Shown: positions 34,293 to 43,292, numbered from the stretch's first letter. The stretch: 64,000 nt of DNA from Parvibaculum sp035325945 (GCF_035325945.1 NZ_DAOKYX010000013.1:12418-76417); one strand, 5' to 3'. Notes: generated by a model not told the origin, from the letters alone. Numbers and translations are program-made.

Positions 34293-35636
34293 TCAGCCCT
34301 TGTTCTTGAGATAAGTCTCAAGCCAGTGAATGTGATAATCGCCATTCATGAAGTCCGGCTCGTTCACGAGGTCCTGGAACAGCGGAATCGTGGTCTTGAT
34401 CCCGTCGATCACGAACTCATGAAGCGAGCGGCGCAGGCGCATGAGGCATTCGTTGCGGTTGCGCCCATGCACGATGAGCTTGCCGATCAGGCTGTCGTAA
34501 TAGGGCGGAATGCGATAGCCGGAATAGGCGGCTGAATCGACGCGGACCCCGAGCCCGCCAGGCGTATGGAAGTCGTGGATCTTGCCGGGCGAGGGCGTGA
34601 ACGTCCTCGGGTCCTCGGCATTGATGCGGCACTCGATCGCATGGCCGGAGAAGGTGACGTCCTCCTGCCGGAAGCTCATTTCCAGCCCCGCCGCGATCCT
34701 GATCTGTTCACGGACAATATCGATGCCGGTCACGGCTTCCGTGATCGGATGCTCGACCTGAAGGCGCGTGTTCATCTCGATGAAGTAGAACTCGCCATCC
34801 TCATAGAGGAATTCGATGGTGCCGACGCCGAGATAGCCGAGCTTGGCGATCGCATTGCGGACGATGTCGCCGATCTTCGCGCGCTGCTCTTCGTTGAGCG
34901 CGGGCGAGGGGCATTCCTCAAGCACCTTCTGGTGGCGGCGCTGAAGCGAGCAATCGCGTTCGCCCAGATGCGCGACATTGCCGTGGCTGTCGGCGATGAT
35001 CTGCATCTCGATGTGGCGCGGCTGGCCAAGATACTTCTCCATGTAGAGGGAGTCGTCGCCGAAGGCGGCCTTGGCCTCGGACCGCGCCGTGGCGAGAGCG
35101 GAGGAGAGTTCATCGCGCGAGAGGGCGACCTTCATGCCGCGACCGCCGCCGCCCGCCGCCGCCTTGACGAGAACGGGATAGCCCGTTTCCTCGGCGACCT
35201 TGTAGGCTTCCTCGTCGCTCGTGATGGCGCCGTCGGAGCCCGGCACGCAAGGGATGCCGAGCGACTTCGCCGTCACCTTCGCCTGGATCTTGTCGCCCAT
35301 GAGGCGGATATGCTCGGCCGTCGGTCCGATGAAGGTGATGCCATGCGCTTCGAGAATGTCGGCGAAGCGAGCGTTCTCCGAAAGGAAGCCATAGCCCGGA
35401 TGGACCGCGTCCGCGCCCGTGATCTCGCAGGCGGAAATGATCGCCGGAATGTTGAGATAGCTTTCCGAGGCCGGAGCAGGGCCGATGCAGACGCTTTCAT
35501 TGGCGAGGCGCACATGCATGGCGTCGGCGTCGGCGGTCGAATGGACCGCGACAGTCTTGATGCCCATCTCGCGGCAGGCGCGATGGATGCGCAGCGCGAT
35601 CTCGCCACGATTTGCAATGAGGACTTTTTCGAACAT
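34293..35636 (-). CDS. accC: Biotin carboxylase subunit of acetyl-CoA carboxylase
   Basis: ATP-dependent carboxylation of biotin on AccB, the first half-reaction of malonyl-CoA synthesis. The 447-residue protein starts MFEKVLIANRGEIALRIHRA. It has the ATP-grasp Gly-rich loop AAAGGGGRGMKVA (about 159-171), the EKYLGQPRHIEMQI region and the active-site block FIEMNTRLQVEHPITE (about 286-301). Its start lies 12 bp after the accB stop. The carboxyltransferase genes accA and accD are not in the window. Confidence 0.97.
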   Translation of the reverse strand: MFEKVLIANRGEIALRIHRACREMGIKTVAVHSTADADAMHVRLANESVCIGPAPASESYLNIPAIISACEITGADAVHPGYGFLSENARFADILEAHGITFIGPTAEHIRLMGDKIQAKVTAKSLGIPCVPGSDGAITSDEEAYKVAEETGYPVLVKAAAGGGGRGMKVALSRDELSSALATARSEAKAAFGDDSLYMEKYLGQPRHIEMQIIADSHGNVAHLGERDCSLQRRHQKVLEECPSPALNEEQRAKIGDIVRNAIAKLGYLGVGTIEFLYEDGEFYFIEMNTRLQVEHPITEAVTGIDIVREQIRIAAGLEMSFRQEDVTFSGHAIECRINAEDPRTFTPSPGKIHDFHTPGGLGVRVDSAAYSGYRIPPYYDSLIGKLIVHGRNRNECLMRLRRSLHEFVIDGIKTTIPLFQDLVNEPDFMNGDYHIHWLETYLKNKG

Positions 35637-35648
35637 GGCCGTGCCGGC

Positions 35649-36092
35649 CTATTCGATGATGACGAGCGGTTCGCCGAACTCGACCGGCTGGCCGTCTTCG
35701 ACAAGGATCTTCGTCACCGTGCCCGCGCGATGCGCCGGAATATGGTTCATGGTCTTCATAGCCTCGACGATGAGCACCGTCTGGCCCGCCGTCACCTTGC
35801 TGCCGACCGTCACGAAGGGCGCGGCGCCGGGCTCGGGCGCGAGATAGGCCGTGCCGACCATGGGCGAGGTGAGCGCACCGGGATGCGACGCATCGCTTGC
35901 GGGCGCTGCCGCCGGCGCGGCAGCCGCGGGCGCGGCAGGAGCCGCCGCGACGGGCATGGAGACTTGCGTGATCTGCCGCGCCACGCGCAGCTTGAGATCG
36001 TCCGTCTCGATTTCAATTTCGCTGAGATCGGTCTCCTTGAGGAGTGCCGCCAGCTTCCGGATCAACTCCTGATCGACGCCTGCCTTGCTCAT
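35649..36092 (-). CDS. accB: Biotin carboxyl carrier protein AccB
   Basis: Carrier subunit of acetyl-CoA carboxylase. The 147-residue protein has an N-terminal region (about 1-45, LIRKLAALLKETDLSEIEIE), an Ala/Pro-rich flexible linker (about 48-72) and the biotinyl domain (about 75-147), with the biotinylation motif VEAMKTMN whose Lys is the attachment site. The ATG at 36092 is supported by family similarity; the longer open frame to 36473 overlaps aroQ and is not coding. The tight 12-bp link to accC supports one operon. Confidence 0.96.
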   Translation of the reverse strand: MSKAGVDQELIRKLAALLKETDLSEIEIETDDLKLRVARQITQVSMPVAAAPAAPAAAAPAAAPASDASHPGALTSPMVGTAYLAPEPGAAPFVTVGSKVTAGQTVLIVEAMKTMNHIPAHRAGTVTKILVEDGQPVEFGEPLVIIE

Positions 36093-36178
36093 CTCGCTTG
36101 CGCTATTTCCTGATTTTGGTGCCGGGTGGCGGGGTGAGGCCAATGTCTCGTTCCTGTTGTGCCCAATGTCTCGTCCAC

Positions 36179-36640
36179 TCAGACAATGTCCGCGAGGATG
36201 GCATCGAGGGCAAGTGTGTAGCCCTGCACGCCGAGGCCGCAAATGACGCCCTTGGCGACAGGTGAAATGTAGGAATGATGCCGGAAGCTCTCCCGCTTGT
36301 AGACGTTCGAGATATGCACCTCGATGACGGGAATGTCGAGCGTCGCCAATGCATCGTGAAGCGCGATCGACGTATGCGAATAGGCGCCCGCGTTCAGAAT
36401 GACGCCGCTGCCTTTCGTCCGTGCTTCGTGAATCAAGTCGACGAGTTCGCCTTCGTGGTTGCTCTGACGGCACGTCACGGAGGCGCCCCGCGCCTTGGCA
36501 TGCTTGGCAACCATGGCTTCGATGTCGGCGAGCGTCGTCGAGCCGTAGATATGCGGCTCTCTCTGCCCGAGCAGATTCAGATTGGGGCCGTTCAGCACAT
36601 AGATCGGCTTGGCATTCGATCTGGAAGTCTGTTTGGCCAT
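36179..36640 (-). CDS. aroQ: Type II 3-dehydroquinate dehydratase
   Basis: Third step of the shikimate pathway. The 153-residue product has the signature VLNGPNLNLLGQREP (about 15-29) with the catalytic Tyr in PHIYGS, the RQSNHEGELVDLI block, NAGAYSHTSIAL and the EVHISNVYKRESFRHHSY segment (about 106-123). It leads the aroQ-accB-accC-aat cluster, a widespread arrangement with no direct metabolic link between its parts. The 266-bp spacer to thiS holds a candidate thiS promoter and a small hairpin but no gene. Confidence 0.96.
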   Translation of the reverse strand: MAKQTSRSNAKPIYVLNGPNLNLLGQREPHIYGSTTLADIEAMVAKHAKARGASVTCRQSNHEGELVDLIHEARTKGSGVILNAGAYSHTSIALHDALATLDIPVIEVHISNVYKRESFRHHSYISPVAKGVICGLGVQGYTLALDAILADIV

Positions 36641-36805
36641 GTTCGTTCTGGAACTGCGTCTGGCGGGCCTGATGGGTCGTGGAAGGGCGCTATCGCGTTC
36701 GGCTTGAGCCCCGTGCCCCGATCCTCCCGCATCCAGAATCGAGGCGGTTCAGTTATACGCAAGTCCCAAAGGCGGCGAAAGGCTTTAACCTCGTGTCCTG
36801 ACAGC

Positions 36806-36834
36806 TTGAATTGGACAGCCTCCTCCCCCATTAT
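36806..36834 (+). promoter_or_regulatory. Candidate promoter of thiSG
   Basis: TTGAAT (36806-36811) and CATTAT (36829-36834) are separated by 17 bp, 73 bp before thiS. A hairpin, GTTGCC/GGCAAC (36857-36873), lies in the leader. No TPP-riboswitch motifs were found there. Confidence 0.35.
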
Positions 36835-36906
36835 CCGCCTAGCCGGAGCGCCGCCTGTTGCCCTTGCGGCAACCCCCAGCGCCGCTCCCGAGGATCCTGA
36901 GCCGAT

Positions 36907-37107
36907 ATGCTACTCACGGTTAATGGCGAAATTCACGAGGTCGAGGGACCCATTTCCGTCCTCGGCCTGATCGAGCGTTTCGGTTTCGAGGCGCACAAGG
37001 TCGCCATTGAGCGCAATCTGGAGATTGTGCCGCGCTCGACCTATGGCGCGACCTTCCTCAGCGAGGGCGACCGACTGGAGATCGTGCATTTCGTAGGCGG
37101 TGGCTGA
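36907..37107 (+). CDS. thiS: Sulfur carrier protein ThiS
   Basis: Ubiquitin-like protein that carries sulfur as a C-terminal thiocarboxylate for thiazole synthesis. The 66 residues end in the required Gly-Gly (HFVGGG). The N-terminal MLLTVNGEIHEV strand and the central VAIERNLEIVPRS strand are typical. It sits 26 bp before thiG, its partner. Confidence 0.95.
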   Translation: MLLTVNGEIHEVEGPISVLGLIERFGFEAHKVAIERNLEIVPRSTYGATFLSEGDRLEIVHFVGGG

Positions 37108-37133
37108 CATAGCCGCCGGGAAGGAGAATTCAG

Positions 37134-37949
37134 GTGGCGGAAGCAGCAGCAATAGACCCGGCGACGCAGCGGACGGCGCGGGAGGACGGTTTCAGCATCG
37201 CGGGCAAGACCTATCGCTCGCGTCTCATTGTCGGCACCGGAAAATACAAGGACCTGGCGCAGAATGCCGCCGCCGTTGAGGCGGCTGGCGCGGAGATCGT
37301 CACGGTCGCCGTGCGGCGCGTCAATGTGACGAACCCGAAGGAGCCGATGCTCGTCGATTACATCGACCCGAAGAAGGTGACCTATCTTCCGAACACGGCC
37401 GGATGCTACACGGCCGAGGATGCGGTGCGAACGCTGAGGCTGGCGCGCGAGGCAGGCGGCTGGAACCTGGTGAAGCTCGAGGTGCTCGGCGACCAGAAGA
37501 CGCTCTATCCCGACATGGTCGAGACGCTGCGCGCCGCCGAGGCGCTGCTCAAGGACGGCTTCGACGTCATGGTCTATTGCAGCGACGATCCGATCATGGC
37601 GAAGAAGCTCGAAGATCTCGGCTGCTGCGCGATCATGCCGCTCGCGGCCCCCATCGGCTCCGGCCTCGGCATCCAGAACCCGGTCAACATCCGCCTCATC
37701 ATCGAGCAGGCGAAGGTGCCGGTGCTCGTCGATGCGGGCGTCGGCACGGCTTCCGACGCCGCGATCGCGATGGAGCTTGGCTGCGACGGCGTGCTCATGA
37801 ACACCGCCATCGCGGAGGCGAAGGACCCCATCCTCATGGCGAAGGCGATGAAGCTCGCGATCGAGGCGGGCAGGCTTGCCTATCTCGCGGGCCGCATGCC
37901 GAAAAGGAAATACGCCGATCCGTCTTCGCCGCTCGCCGGATTGATCTGA
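37134..37949 (+). CDS. thiG: Thiazole synthase ThiG
   Basis: Condenses DXP, the glycine- or tyrosine-derived imine and ThiS thiocarboxylate into the thiamin thiazole. The 271-residue TIM barrel has SRLIVGTGKYKD (about 24-35), YLPNTAGCYTAEDAV (about 83-97), the LVKLEVLGD strand with the Schiff-base Lys, and VDAGVGTASDAAIAMELG (about 200-217). The start is GTG at 37134 with AAGGAG upstream. The usual partners thiO and thiE are absent; dsbA lies convergent immediately downstream. Confidence 0.95.
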   Translation: MAEAAAIDPATQRTAREDGFSIAGKTYRSRLIVGTGKYKDLAQNAAAVEAAGAEIVTVAVRRVNVTNPKEPMLVDYIDPKKVTYLPNTAGCYTAEDAVRTLRLAREAGGWNLVKLEVLGDQKTLYPDMVETLRAAEALLKDGFDVMVYCSDDPIMAKKLEDLGCCAIMPLAAPIGSGLGIQNPVNIRLIIEQAKVPVLVDAGVGTASDAAIAMELGCDGVLMNTAIAEAKDPILMAKAMKLAIEAGRLAYLAGRMPKRKYADPSSPLAGLI

Positions 37950-37968
37950 GCGACTTCCGCGCCCGGCC

Positions 37969-38757
37969 TCAGCAACTCGCGCCGCAATTCGCGCGCGCGT
38001 CCTTGATCGCCGCGACGAGTTCCTCCGCCGACAGCGCGCCGGGATGCATCCGGCCGCCGATGATGAAGCCCGGCGTGCCCTTGATGGCGAGGGCATGAGC
38101 GAGTTCGTAATTGCGGTCGATCTGCTTGGATATCTTCGGGTCGGCCATGTCGCGCTTCAGGCGCGCCGTGTCGAGGCCGACGCTTGCCGCGATCGACATG
38201 ATCTTCTCGTCCGGCAGCTCGCCCTTGTGATGGAAGAGCGCCTGATGGAATTCGAAATACTTGCCCTGGCGCATGGCAGCGATGGCGGCATGCGAAGCGG
38301 TGAGCGATTCAGGCCCGAGGATCGGAAATTCCTTCAGGATGAGGCGAACATTGCCGTCCTTCGTGATCGTGTCCATCAGCGGGCCGAAGCTGCGCTTGCA
38401 ATAGCCGCACTGGTAATCGAAGAACTCGACGATGGTGATGTCGCCCTTCGGATTGCCGGCGACGAAGGAGTCCGGGTCGTCGTAGATCGCCGCGCGGTTA
38501 TCGGCGATGGCCTTGTCCTGAACCTGCTTTTCTTGCGCCGCCTGCTTGTCGTCCAGCGCTTGCATCGCCTCGAGCAGCACTTCGGGATGACGGACGAGAT
38601 AGTCGCGCACGATCTTCTCGATCTCGCGTTCCTGCGCGGCGCTGAAGCTCTTCGGCTGCGTCGCCGGGCTTCCGGCCAGAGCGCGTTCGGAAACGCCGGT
38701 GGCACAGATGGCAAGCGCCACCAGAGCGAAAATGGCCGCAAGGCCCGTCCGTCGCAT
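37969..38757 (-). CDS. DsbA family thiol-disulfide oxidoreductase, exported
   Basis: Periplasmic thioredoxin-fold protein of the DsbA/DsbG type. The 262 residues contain a signal peptide (cleavage near ERALAG), a helical N-terminal region with KIVRDYLVRHPEVLLEAMQAL (two blocks, about 42-62), and the thioredoxin core with the CGYC active site in FFDYQCGYCKRSFG (about 114-127) and the cis-Pro region IKGTPGFIIGG. A C-terminal Cys pair (ANCGASC) is additional. The ScsC-like N-terminal helices suggest oligomerisation. The gene starts 2 bp after the M48 peptidase stop, so the two are co-expressed. Confidence 0.9.
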   Translation of the reverse strand: MRRTGLAAIFALVALAICATGVSERALAGSPATQPKSFSAAQEREIEKIVRDYLVRHPEVLLEAMQALDDKQAAQEKQVQDKAIADNRAAIYDDPDSFVAGNPKGDITIVEFFDYQCGYCKRSFGPLMDTITKDGNVRLILKEFPILGPESLTASHAAIAAMRQGKYFEFHQALFHHKGELPDEKIMSIAASVGLDTARLKRDMADPKISKQIDRNYELAHALAIKGTPGFIIGGRMHPGALSAEELVAAIKDARANCGASC

Positions 38758-38759
38758 AC

Positions 38760-40229
38760 TCAACCCTCTTCCTGCATGATGTCCTGCGCCTTGAGCCATT
38801 CAGGCGAACCTTCCTTGAAATGGCGCTGGGCGGTTGCGGCGTGGCCGCGTGCGTCGCGCATCGCGCCGATCGCCTCGTAATACTCGGCCGTGGACAATTC
38901 CGCCATGCCGATATTGTTCAGGCGGCCATAAGCGATGGCGAGCTGGAAGAACGTCGTCGGATTCTCGGGATCGGTCTTCGACGAGCTTTGCAGATAGCCG
39001 AGCGCGATGCGCGCGATTTCGGTCTGGTCGAGCTTCGCCAGAAGCTGCGGCTTGTCGGAGATCGACGGCGACAGCGGAGCGGCGGCGGAGGCAATGGGCG
39101 TGCCCGCCGCGGCGCCGGATGCGCCGAGCCCTGAACTCTCGATGGCGAGCAGGGCCTGCGCGAGGCCGAGCTGCAATTGCGGCTCGGCCTGCTTGAGCGA
39201 GAGCGCCTTGTGATAGGGGCCCACCGCTTCCGCCGCATGCCCGCTCTCGAAGAGCACTTGTCCCTTCAGCTCCCAGACATAGGGATTGTCGGCTTCCTTC
39301 TTGAGAAGGGCGTCGATCTCCGCCAGCGACTGCTCGTTCTGGCCGAGCTTGTGATAGGCGATGGCGCGGGCATAGCGCGCATAATCGCTCTGGTCGCTCT
39401 GCGGAAAACGCCGCATCGTCACCGAAGGCTCGTCCACGAAGCCGAAGAGCTTCGCCTGCACCATCTTGAACTGGTGGACGCGCTCCGGCGTGTCCGTCTG
39501 GTCGAAATAGGGCGAGGCCTGAACGCGCTCTTCCAGCGAGGCGAGACGATCTTCCGAAATCGGGTGGCTCTGGATGAACGGGTCCTGCTGGGTCGTGGAC
39601 AGCGCTTCCTGATCGCGGAACTTGGCGAAGAGATCGAGCATGCCCTTGCCCGACATGCCTGCGCGCTGGAGATAGGTCGCGCCGGCCTGGTCGGCGGCGC
39701 CTTCCTGCTGGCGGCTGTAAGCGAGCACGGAGCGCTGCGCGATCTGGCTGCCGCCCGCGATGATGGCCATGCCCGCATCGCCCGCGCCGGCCGCCATGGC
39801 GCCGATGCCGAGCACCATTGAGGCGATCATTGGCAGGCTCATCTTGCTCATCGCTTCCTGACCGCGGACGAGATGGCCGCCCGCCATGTGTCCGGTTTCA
39901 TGCGCGATGACGCCGATGACTTCGAGCGGCGTGTCGGCCTGGGTGATGAGGCCGGTATTGAGGAACATTCTCTGCCCGGCCGTGACGAAGGCGTTGATCC
40001 GGTTGTCCTGCACGAGATAGACGCGCACCGAGGAGGGCAGGAGGCCGGCGGCCCGCCAGATCGGCGTCGAGAACTCGCGGATCATGTTTTCGGTTTCGGC
40101 ATCGCGAACGAGCGAAATGCCCGCCGCAAGGGCAGGCTGGACGCCGCTCGAGAAGGCGAGCAGGGCGGCCAGGAAGAAGGCGCTCGCTTTTTTACCGGCA
40201 GTTCTGAAATGCATGCGCTGATGTTCCAT
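38760..40229 (-). CDS. M48 family metalloprotease with TPR tail (BepA-like)
   Basis: Periplasmic zinc protease and chaperone resembling BepA (YfgC), which supports LptD assembly and outer-membrane quality control. The 489-residue product has a signal peptide (cleavage near PALAA), the M48 domain with the zinc motif HETGHMAGGH (about 117-126), a downstream Glu ligand in the QEGAADQAG segment, and a C-terminal tetratricopeptide-like helical region (about 270-485). The start is uncertain: ATGs at 40229 and 40214 both give a sensible signal peptide. Coupling to dsbA downstream fits a disulfide and folding theme for outer-membrane proteins. Confidence 0.9.
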   Translation of the reverse strand: MEHQRMHFRTAGKKASAFFLAALLAFSSGVQPALAAGISLVRDAETENMIREFSTPIWRAAGLLPSSVRVYLVQDNRINAFVTAGQRMFLNTGLITQADTPLEVIGVIAHETGHMAGGHLVRGQEAMSKMSLPMIASMVLGIGAMAAGAGDAGMAIIAGGSQIAQRSVLAYSRQQEGAADQAGATYLQRAGMSGKGMLDLFAKFRDQEALSTTQQDPFIQSHPISEDRLASLEERVQASPYFDQTDTPERVHQFKMVQAKLFGFVDEPSVTMRRFPQSDQSDYARYARAIAYHKLGQNEQSLAEIDALLKKEADNPYVWELKGQVLFESGHAAEAVGPYHKALSLKQAEPQLQLGLAQALLAIESSGLGASGAAAGTPIASAAAPLSPSISDKPQLLAKLDQTEIARIALGYLQSSSKTDPENPTTFFQLAIAYGRLNNIGMAELSTAEYYEAIGAMRDARGHAATAQRHFKEGSPEWLKAQDIMQEEG

Positions 40230-40590
40230 CGGGTTTCCGGGCAGGTTCCCCGCCGCCGGGCGGCCGGGGCGATGCCGCTTCATTTTGACGATGCAGCCTG
40301 ATTCATTATCCGACATTCTTGTTCCCCGCTCCGGTTTTTCGGGGAAGCGGACGCGTGGTAAATTGCCGATCCTGTCACACCAGACTGAAGCCCCATGCCG
40401 GGAAATCCGCATTGAAACCATAACGCGAGCCGACTAAACGGTAGGGGTGCCTGCGTAACCCGTCAATCGACCACCAGAGACTGATAACCAAACGTGCCGG
40501 ATCGCCCGCTCCCTCGCTCGGGTGCAAGAAAGAGGGGGATTGAGGCCAAATTGTGAACAGCCTGCCAGCGGCTCATCGGGGGAGAAGAAC

Positions 40591-42063
40591 TTGCGGAAGA
40601 CTTGGTTGAACGAGACGCAGTCGCGACCGGCCCGTTATGTCCCCTTCCTCGTCATGGCCGCGCTTGCCGCATCGCTGTCGGCCTGCTCCGGTGGCGGCAA
40701 TGCCCCGCTCGGAGCGACCGTGTCCGGGAGCGGCGTCGAGACGAAGTATCAGCGCGACGACGTCATCGCCAGGAAGGAGCGGCTCGATCCATCCGATTCT
40801 TCCTTTGCCGGTGCCCTTGTCGCCGACGAGCCGACCGCCGCGCTCATCGCGCGGAACGTGCTGGAGCAGGGCGGCAATGCGGCCGACGCGGCGACCGCGC
40901 TCTATTTTGCGCTGTCAGTGACCTATCCCGCGGCGGCGGGCCTTGGCGGCGGCGGCGTCTGCCTCGTGCATGAGGCGAAGAAGCCCGGCGCGGAGAGCAT
41001 CGCCTTCCTTCCGCGCCGCCCTTCGGCCGGCGGGCCCTTTGCCATACCGGGCAATGTGCGCGGCTTCGCGCTGCTCCATGCCAAATACGGCTCGAAAGGC
41101 TGGTCGACGCTGGTTTCGCCCGCCGAAAAGCTCGCGGCTTCCGGCTTCCCCGTATCGCGGGCGCTGGGGCGCCAGCTTGCCGATGCGGGCTTCGCGATCG
41201 TCAACTCGCCGGATCTGCAGCGCATCTACACGGTTGAAGGCGCACGCACCTTCCGCGAACTTGATGCACTCACACAGGTGCAACTCGCATCGACGCTGGC
41301 GCGCATCCGCTCCGGTGGCGTGAACGGCTTCTATCTGGGCACGACGGCGATGCATCTCGCTTCCGAGGCGCAGGCCAAGGGCGGCACGCTGACGGCTCAG
41401 GACCTCGAGAGCTACCGGCCCGAGACGGGGCCCGCGCAGCCGATCGCCTCGGGCGACGCTTCGGTGTTCCTGCCGCAAGCCGGGCTTGGCGCCGGGGCGT
41501 TCTCGGCCGCCCTCTGGAACAATATTCAGGGCGTCGCAGGCGCGGATGCGCTCGCCGCGGCGGCCGAGCGCACTGCGATTGGCCTCGGTGCTCCCGGCGG
41601 CGCGGCGCTCGAACGCGATTTCGGATCGACCTCCTTTGCCGTGGTGGACAGCGCGGGAAGCGCGGTCGCCTGCGCCGTCACCATGAACGGGCTTTTCGGC
41701 GCAGCGCGCACGGCCGGGGGAACGGGCGTTGTCTTCGCCGCTTCGCCGCAGGACCCCGTGAGGGGGCTCGCCTCCGCCTTCCTCGTGCCGGTCATGGTCG
41801 TCAATCCCAACACGAAGGCGCTCTATTTCGCGGGCGCAGGCGCCGGTGCGCCGAAGGGCGGCGCGGCGATCGAGCATGCGGTGCAGGCTGCGCTCTCGAA
41901 TGGCGAGGCTGGCTCCCGGGCGCTGGCCTCCGGCCCTGCCGATGCGCGCTCGCCGGCCAATGCCATCATCTGCCCCGACGGGCTGCCGGCCGGCACATGC
42001 ACGCTCGGCGTCACGCCCTCGGGCAATGGCGTCGGTCTTGGCGCCGTCGCCTCGGGCTCCTGA
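40591..42063 (+). CDS. Gamma-glutamyltransferase-like lipoprotein, divergent
   Basis: Exported Ntn-hydrolase-like protein related to gamma-glutamyltransferase. The 490 residues start with a lipoprotein signal (lipobox LSAC near residue 33) and keep family features: NVLEQGGNAADAATAL (about 88-103), GLGGGGVCLVHEA, PGNVRGFALLHAKYG and the Ser/Thr segment FGSTSFAVVD (about 344-353). In classical enzymes the nucleophile is the first Thr of a TTH motif; here the aligned pair reads Ser346-Thr347. The protein is shorter than typical GGT (about 570-580). TTG at 40591 follows a strong GGGGGAGAAG. The 361-bp divergent spacer before it holds no gene. Confidence 0.7.
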   Translation: MRKTWLNETQSRPARYVPFLVMAALAASLSACSGGGNAPLGATVSGSGVETKYQRDDVIARKERLDPSDSSFAGALVADEPTAALIARNVLEQGGNAADAATALYFALSVTYPAAAGLGGGGVCLVHEAKKPGAESIAFLPRRPSAGGPFAIPGNVRGFALLHAKYGSKGWSTLVSPAEKLAASGFPVSRALGRQLADAGFAIVNSPDLQRIYTVEGARTFRELDALTQVQLASTLARIRSGGVNGFYLGTTAMHLASEAQAKGGTLTAQDLESYRPETGPAQPIASGDASVFLPQAGLGAGAFSAALWNNIQGVAGADALAAAAERTAIGLGAPGGAALERDFGSTSFAVVDSAGSAVACAVTMNGLFGAARTAGGTGVVFAASPQDPVRGLASAFLVPVMVVNPNTKALYFAGAGAGAPKGGAAIEHAVQAALSNGEAGSRALASGPADARSPANAIICPDGLPAGTCTLGVTPSGNGVGLGAVASGS

Positions 42064-42077
42064 GCGCAGACGAGCGA

Positions 42078-43244
42078 ATGACGAACAGGCTGAACGGTTC
42101 GAAGCGGAGCGGCGTCGCTCCCTTCATCGCCATGGATGTCATGCGAGACGCGACCGCGCTCGAGCGGCAGGAGGGGCGCCGCATCATACATCTGGAAGTC
42201 GGCCAGCCCTCGACGCAGGCCCCGCAGATCGTGCGCGAGGCAGCGGCCCGCGCGCTCGCCTCGGACCGGCTCGGCTACACCGATGCGCTCGGCACGCCCG
42301 CGCTGCGCGAGAGGATCGCGCGCTACTACGCCGACCGGCACGGGCTCGATCTCGCGCCGGAGCGCGTGGTCGTGACGCCAGGCTCGTCGGGCGGGTTCAT
42401 TCTCGCCTTTCTTGCCTGTTTCGACCCCGGAGCGCGGGTGGCGATCTCTGAGCCGGGCTATCCCGCCTATCGCAACATCCTGCTGGCGCTGGGGCTCGAG
42501 CCTGTCGGCATCGCGGTCGGCGCGGAAACGCGCTGGTCGCTGACGCCGGAACTCATCGAGGAGGCCGAACGCCGTCATGGCCGCATCGCGGGCGTGCTCG
42601 TCGCGAGCCCGGCCAATCCGACGGGAACCATGCTCACGCCCGAGGCGCTTGCCGCTCTCTCGCAAGCCTGCGCCCGGCAAGGCCGCTGGTTCATCTCCGA
42701 CGAGATCTATCACGGCATCTCGTTCGGCGCCGAGACGGCGACGGCGCTCGCCTCGTCGGACGATGCGCTCGTCGTCAACAGCTTCTCGAAATATTACTGC
42801 ATGACGGGCTGGCGGCTCGGCTGGGTCGTCGTGCCCGAACGTCTCGTGCGGCCGATCGAGCGGCTGGCGCAGAACCTCTTCATCGCGCCGTCATCCATCG
42901 CGCAGGCGGCGGGTGTCGTGGCCTTCGATGCGACGGCAGAACTCGACGCGAATGTCGCCGTCTATGCCGCGAACAGGAAACTTCTGCTCGATGCCTTGCC
43001 GGAGGCGGGGCTCACGCGCTTCGCGCCCGCAGATGGCGCTTTCTACCTCTATGCCGATGTCAGTAAACTGACGAATGACAGTACCGACTTCTGCCATCGC
43101 ATGCTGCATCAAGCTGGCGTGGCCGCCACGCCGGGCCTCGACTTCGATCCGCTGAACGGCGCGACGACGGTCCGCTTTTCCTTTGCGGGCACAACCGCCG
43201 ATATGGAAGAGGCCGTCGCGCGGCTCAAGCGCTGGCTGGCCTGA
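42078..43244 (+). CDS. PLP-dependent class I/II aminotransferase
   Basis: Fold-type I aminotransferase of the aspartate aminotransferase superfamily; the amino-acid substrate is not clear. The 388 residues include the N-terminal VGQPSTQAPQIV, the ASPANPTGTM block (Asn for PLP, about 176-185), SDEIYHGI (about 211-218) and the PLP-binding Lys in SFSKYYCMTGWRLGW (about 234-248). It starts 14 bp after the GGT-like gene, so the pair may form an operon. The ATG at 42078 fits the family; the upstream frame overlaps the GGT-like gene. Confidence 0.88.
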   Translation: MTNRLNGSKRSGVAPFIAMDVMRDATALERQEGRRIIHLEVGQPSTQAPQIVREAAARALASDRLGYTDALGTPALRERIARYYADRHGLDLAPERVVVTPGSSGGFILAFLACFDPGARVAISEPGYPAYRNILLALGLEPVGIAVGAETRWSLTPELIEEAERRHGRIAGVLVASPANPTGTMLTPEALAALSQACARQGRWFISDEIYHGISFGAETATALASSDDALVVNSFSKYYCMTGWRLGWVVVPERLVRPIERLAQNLFIAPSSIAQAAGVVAFDATAELDANVAVYAANRKLLLDALPEAGLTRFAPADGAFYLYADVSKLTNDSTDFCHRMLHQAGVAATPGLDFDPLNGATTVRFSFAGTTADMEEAVARLKRWLA

Positions 43245-43255
43245 GGGCGAGGGAC

Positions 43256-43292
43256 GTTTCCGGCAAAAGTGGAAACCACTTTCGCCGGAAAC
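43256..43292. repeat. 17-bp inverted repeat between convergent genes
   Basis: Arms 43256-43272 and 43276-43292 are inverted copies with one mismatch around an AAA loop (core GTTTCCGGC...GCCGGAAAC with AAGTGG/CCACTT). It can stop transcription from both the aminotransferase gene and rne. Palindromes of this kind recur in spacers of Hyphomicrobiales genomes; that resemblance is from memory and was not searched. Confidence 0.7.

Noticed and set aside
40412..40440. Promoter TTGAAA-N17-TAAACG before the GGT-like gene
   Set aside because: The -10 matches only 3 of 6 positions; too weak to annotate.
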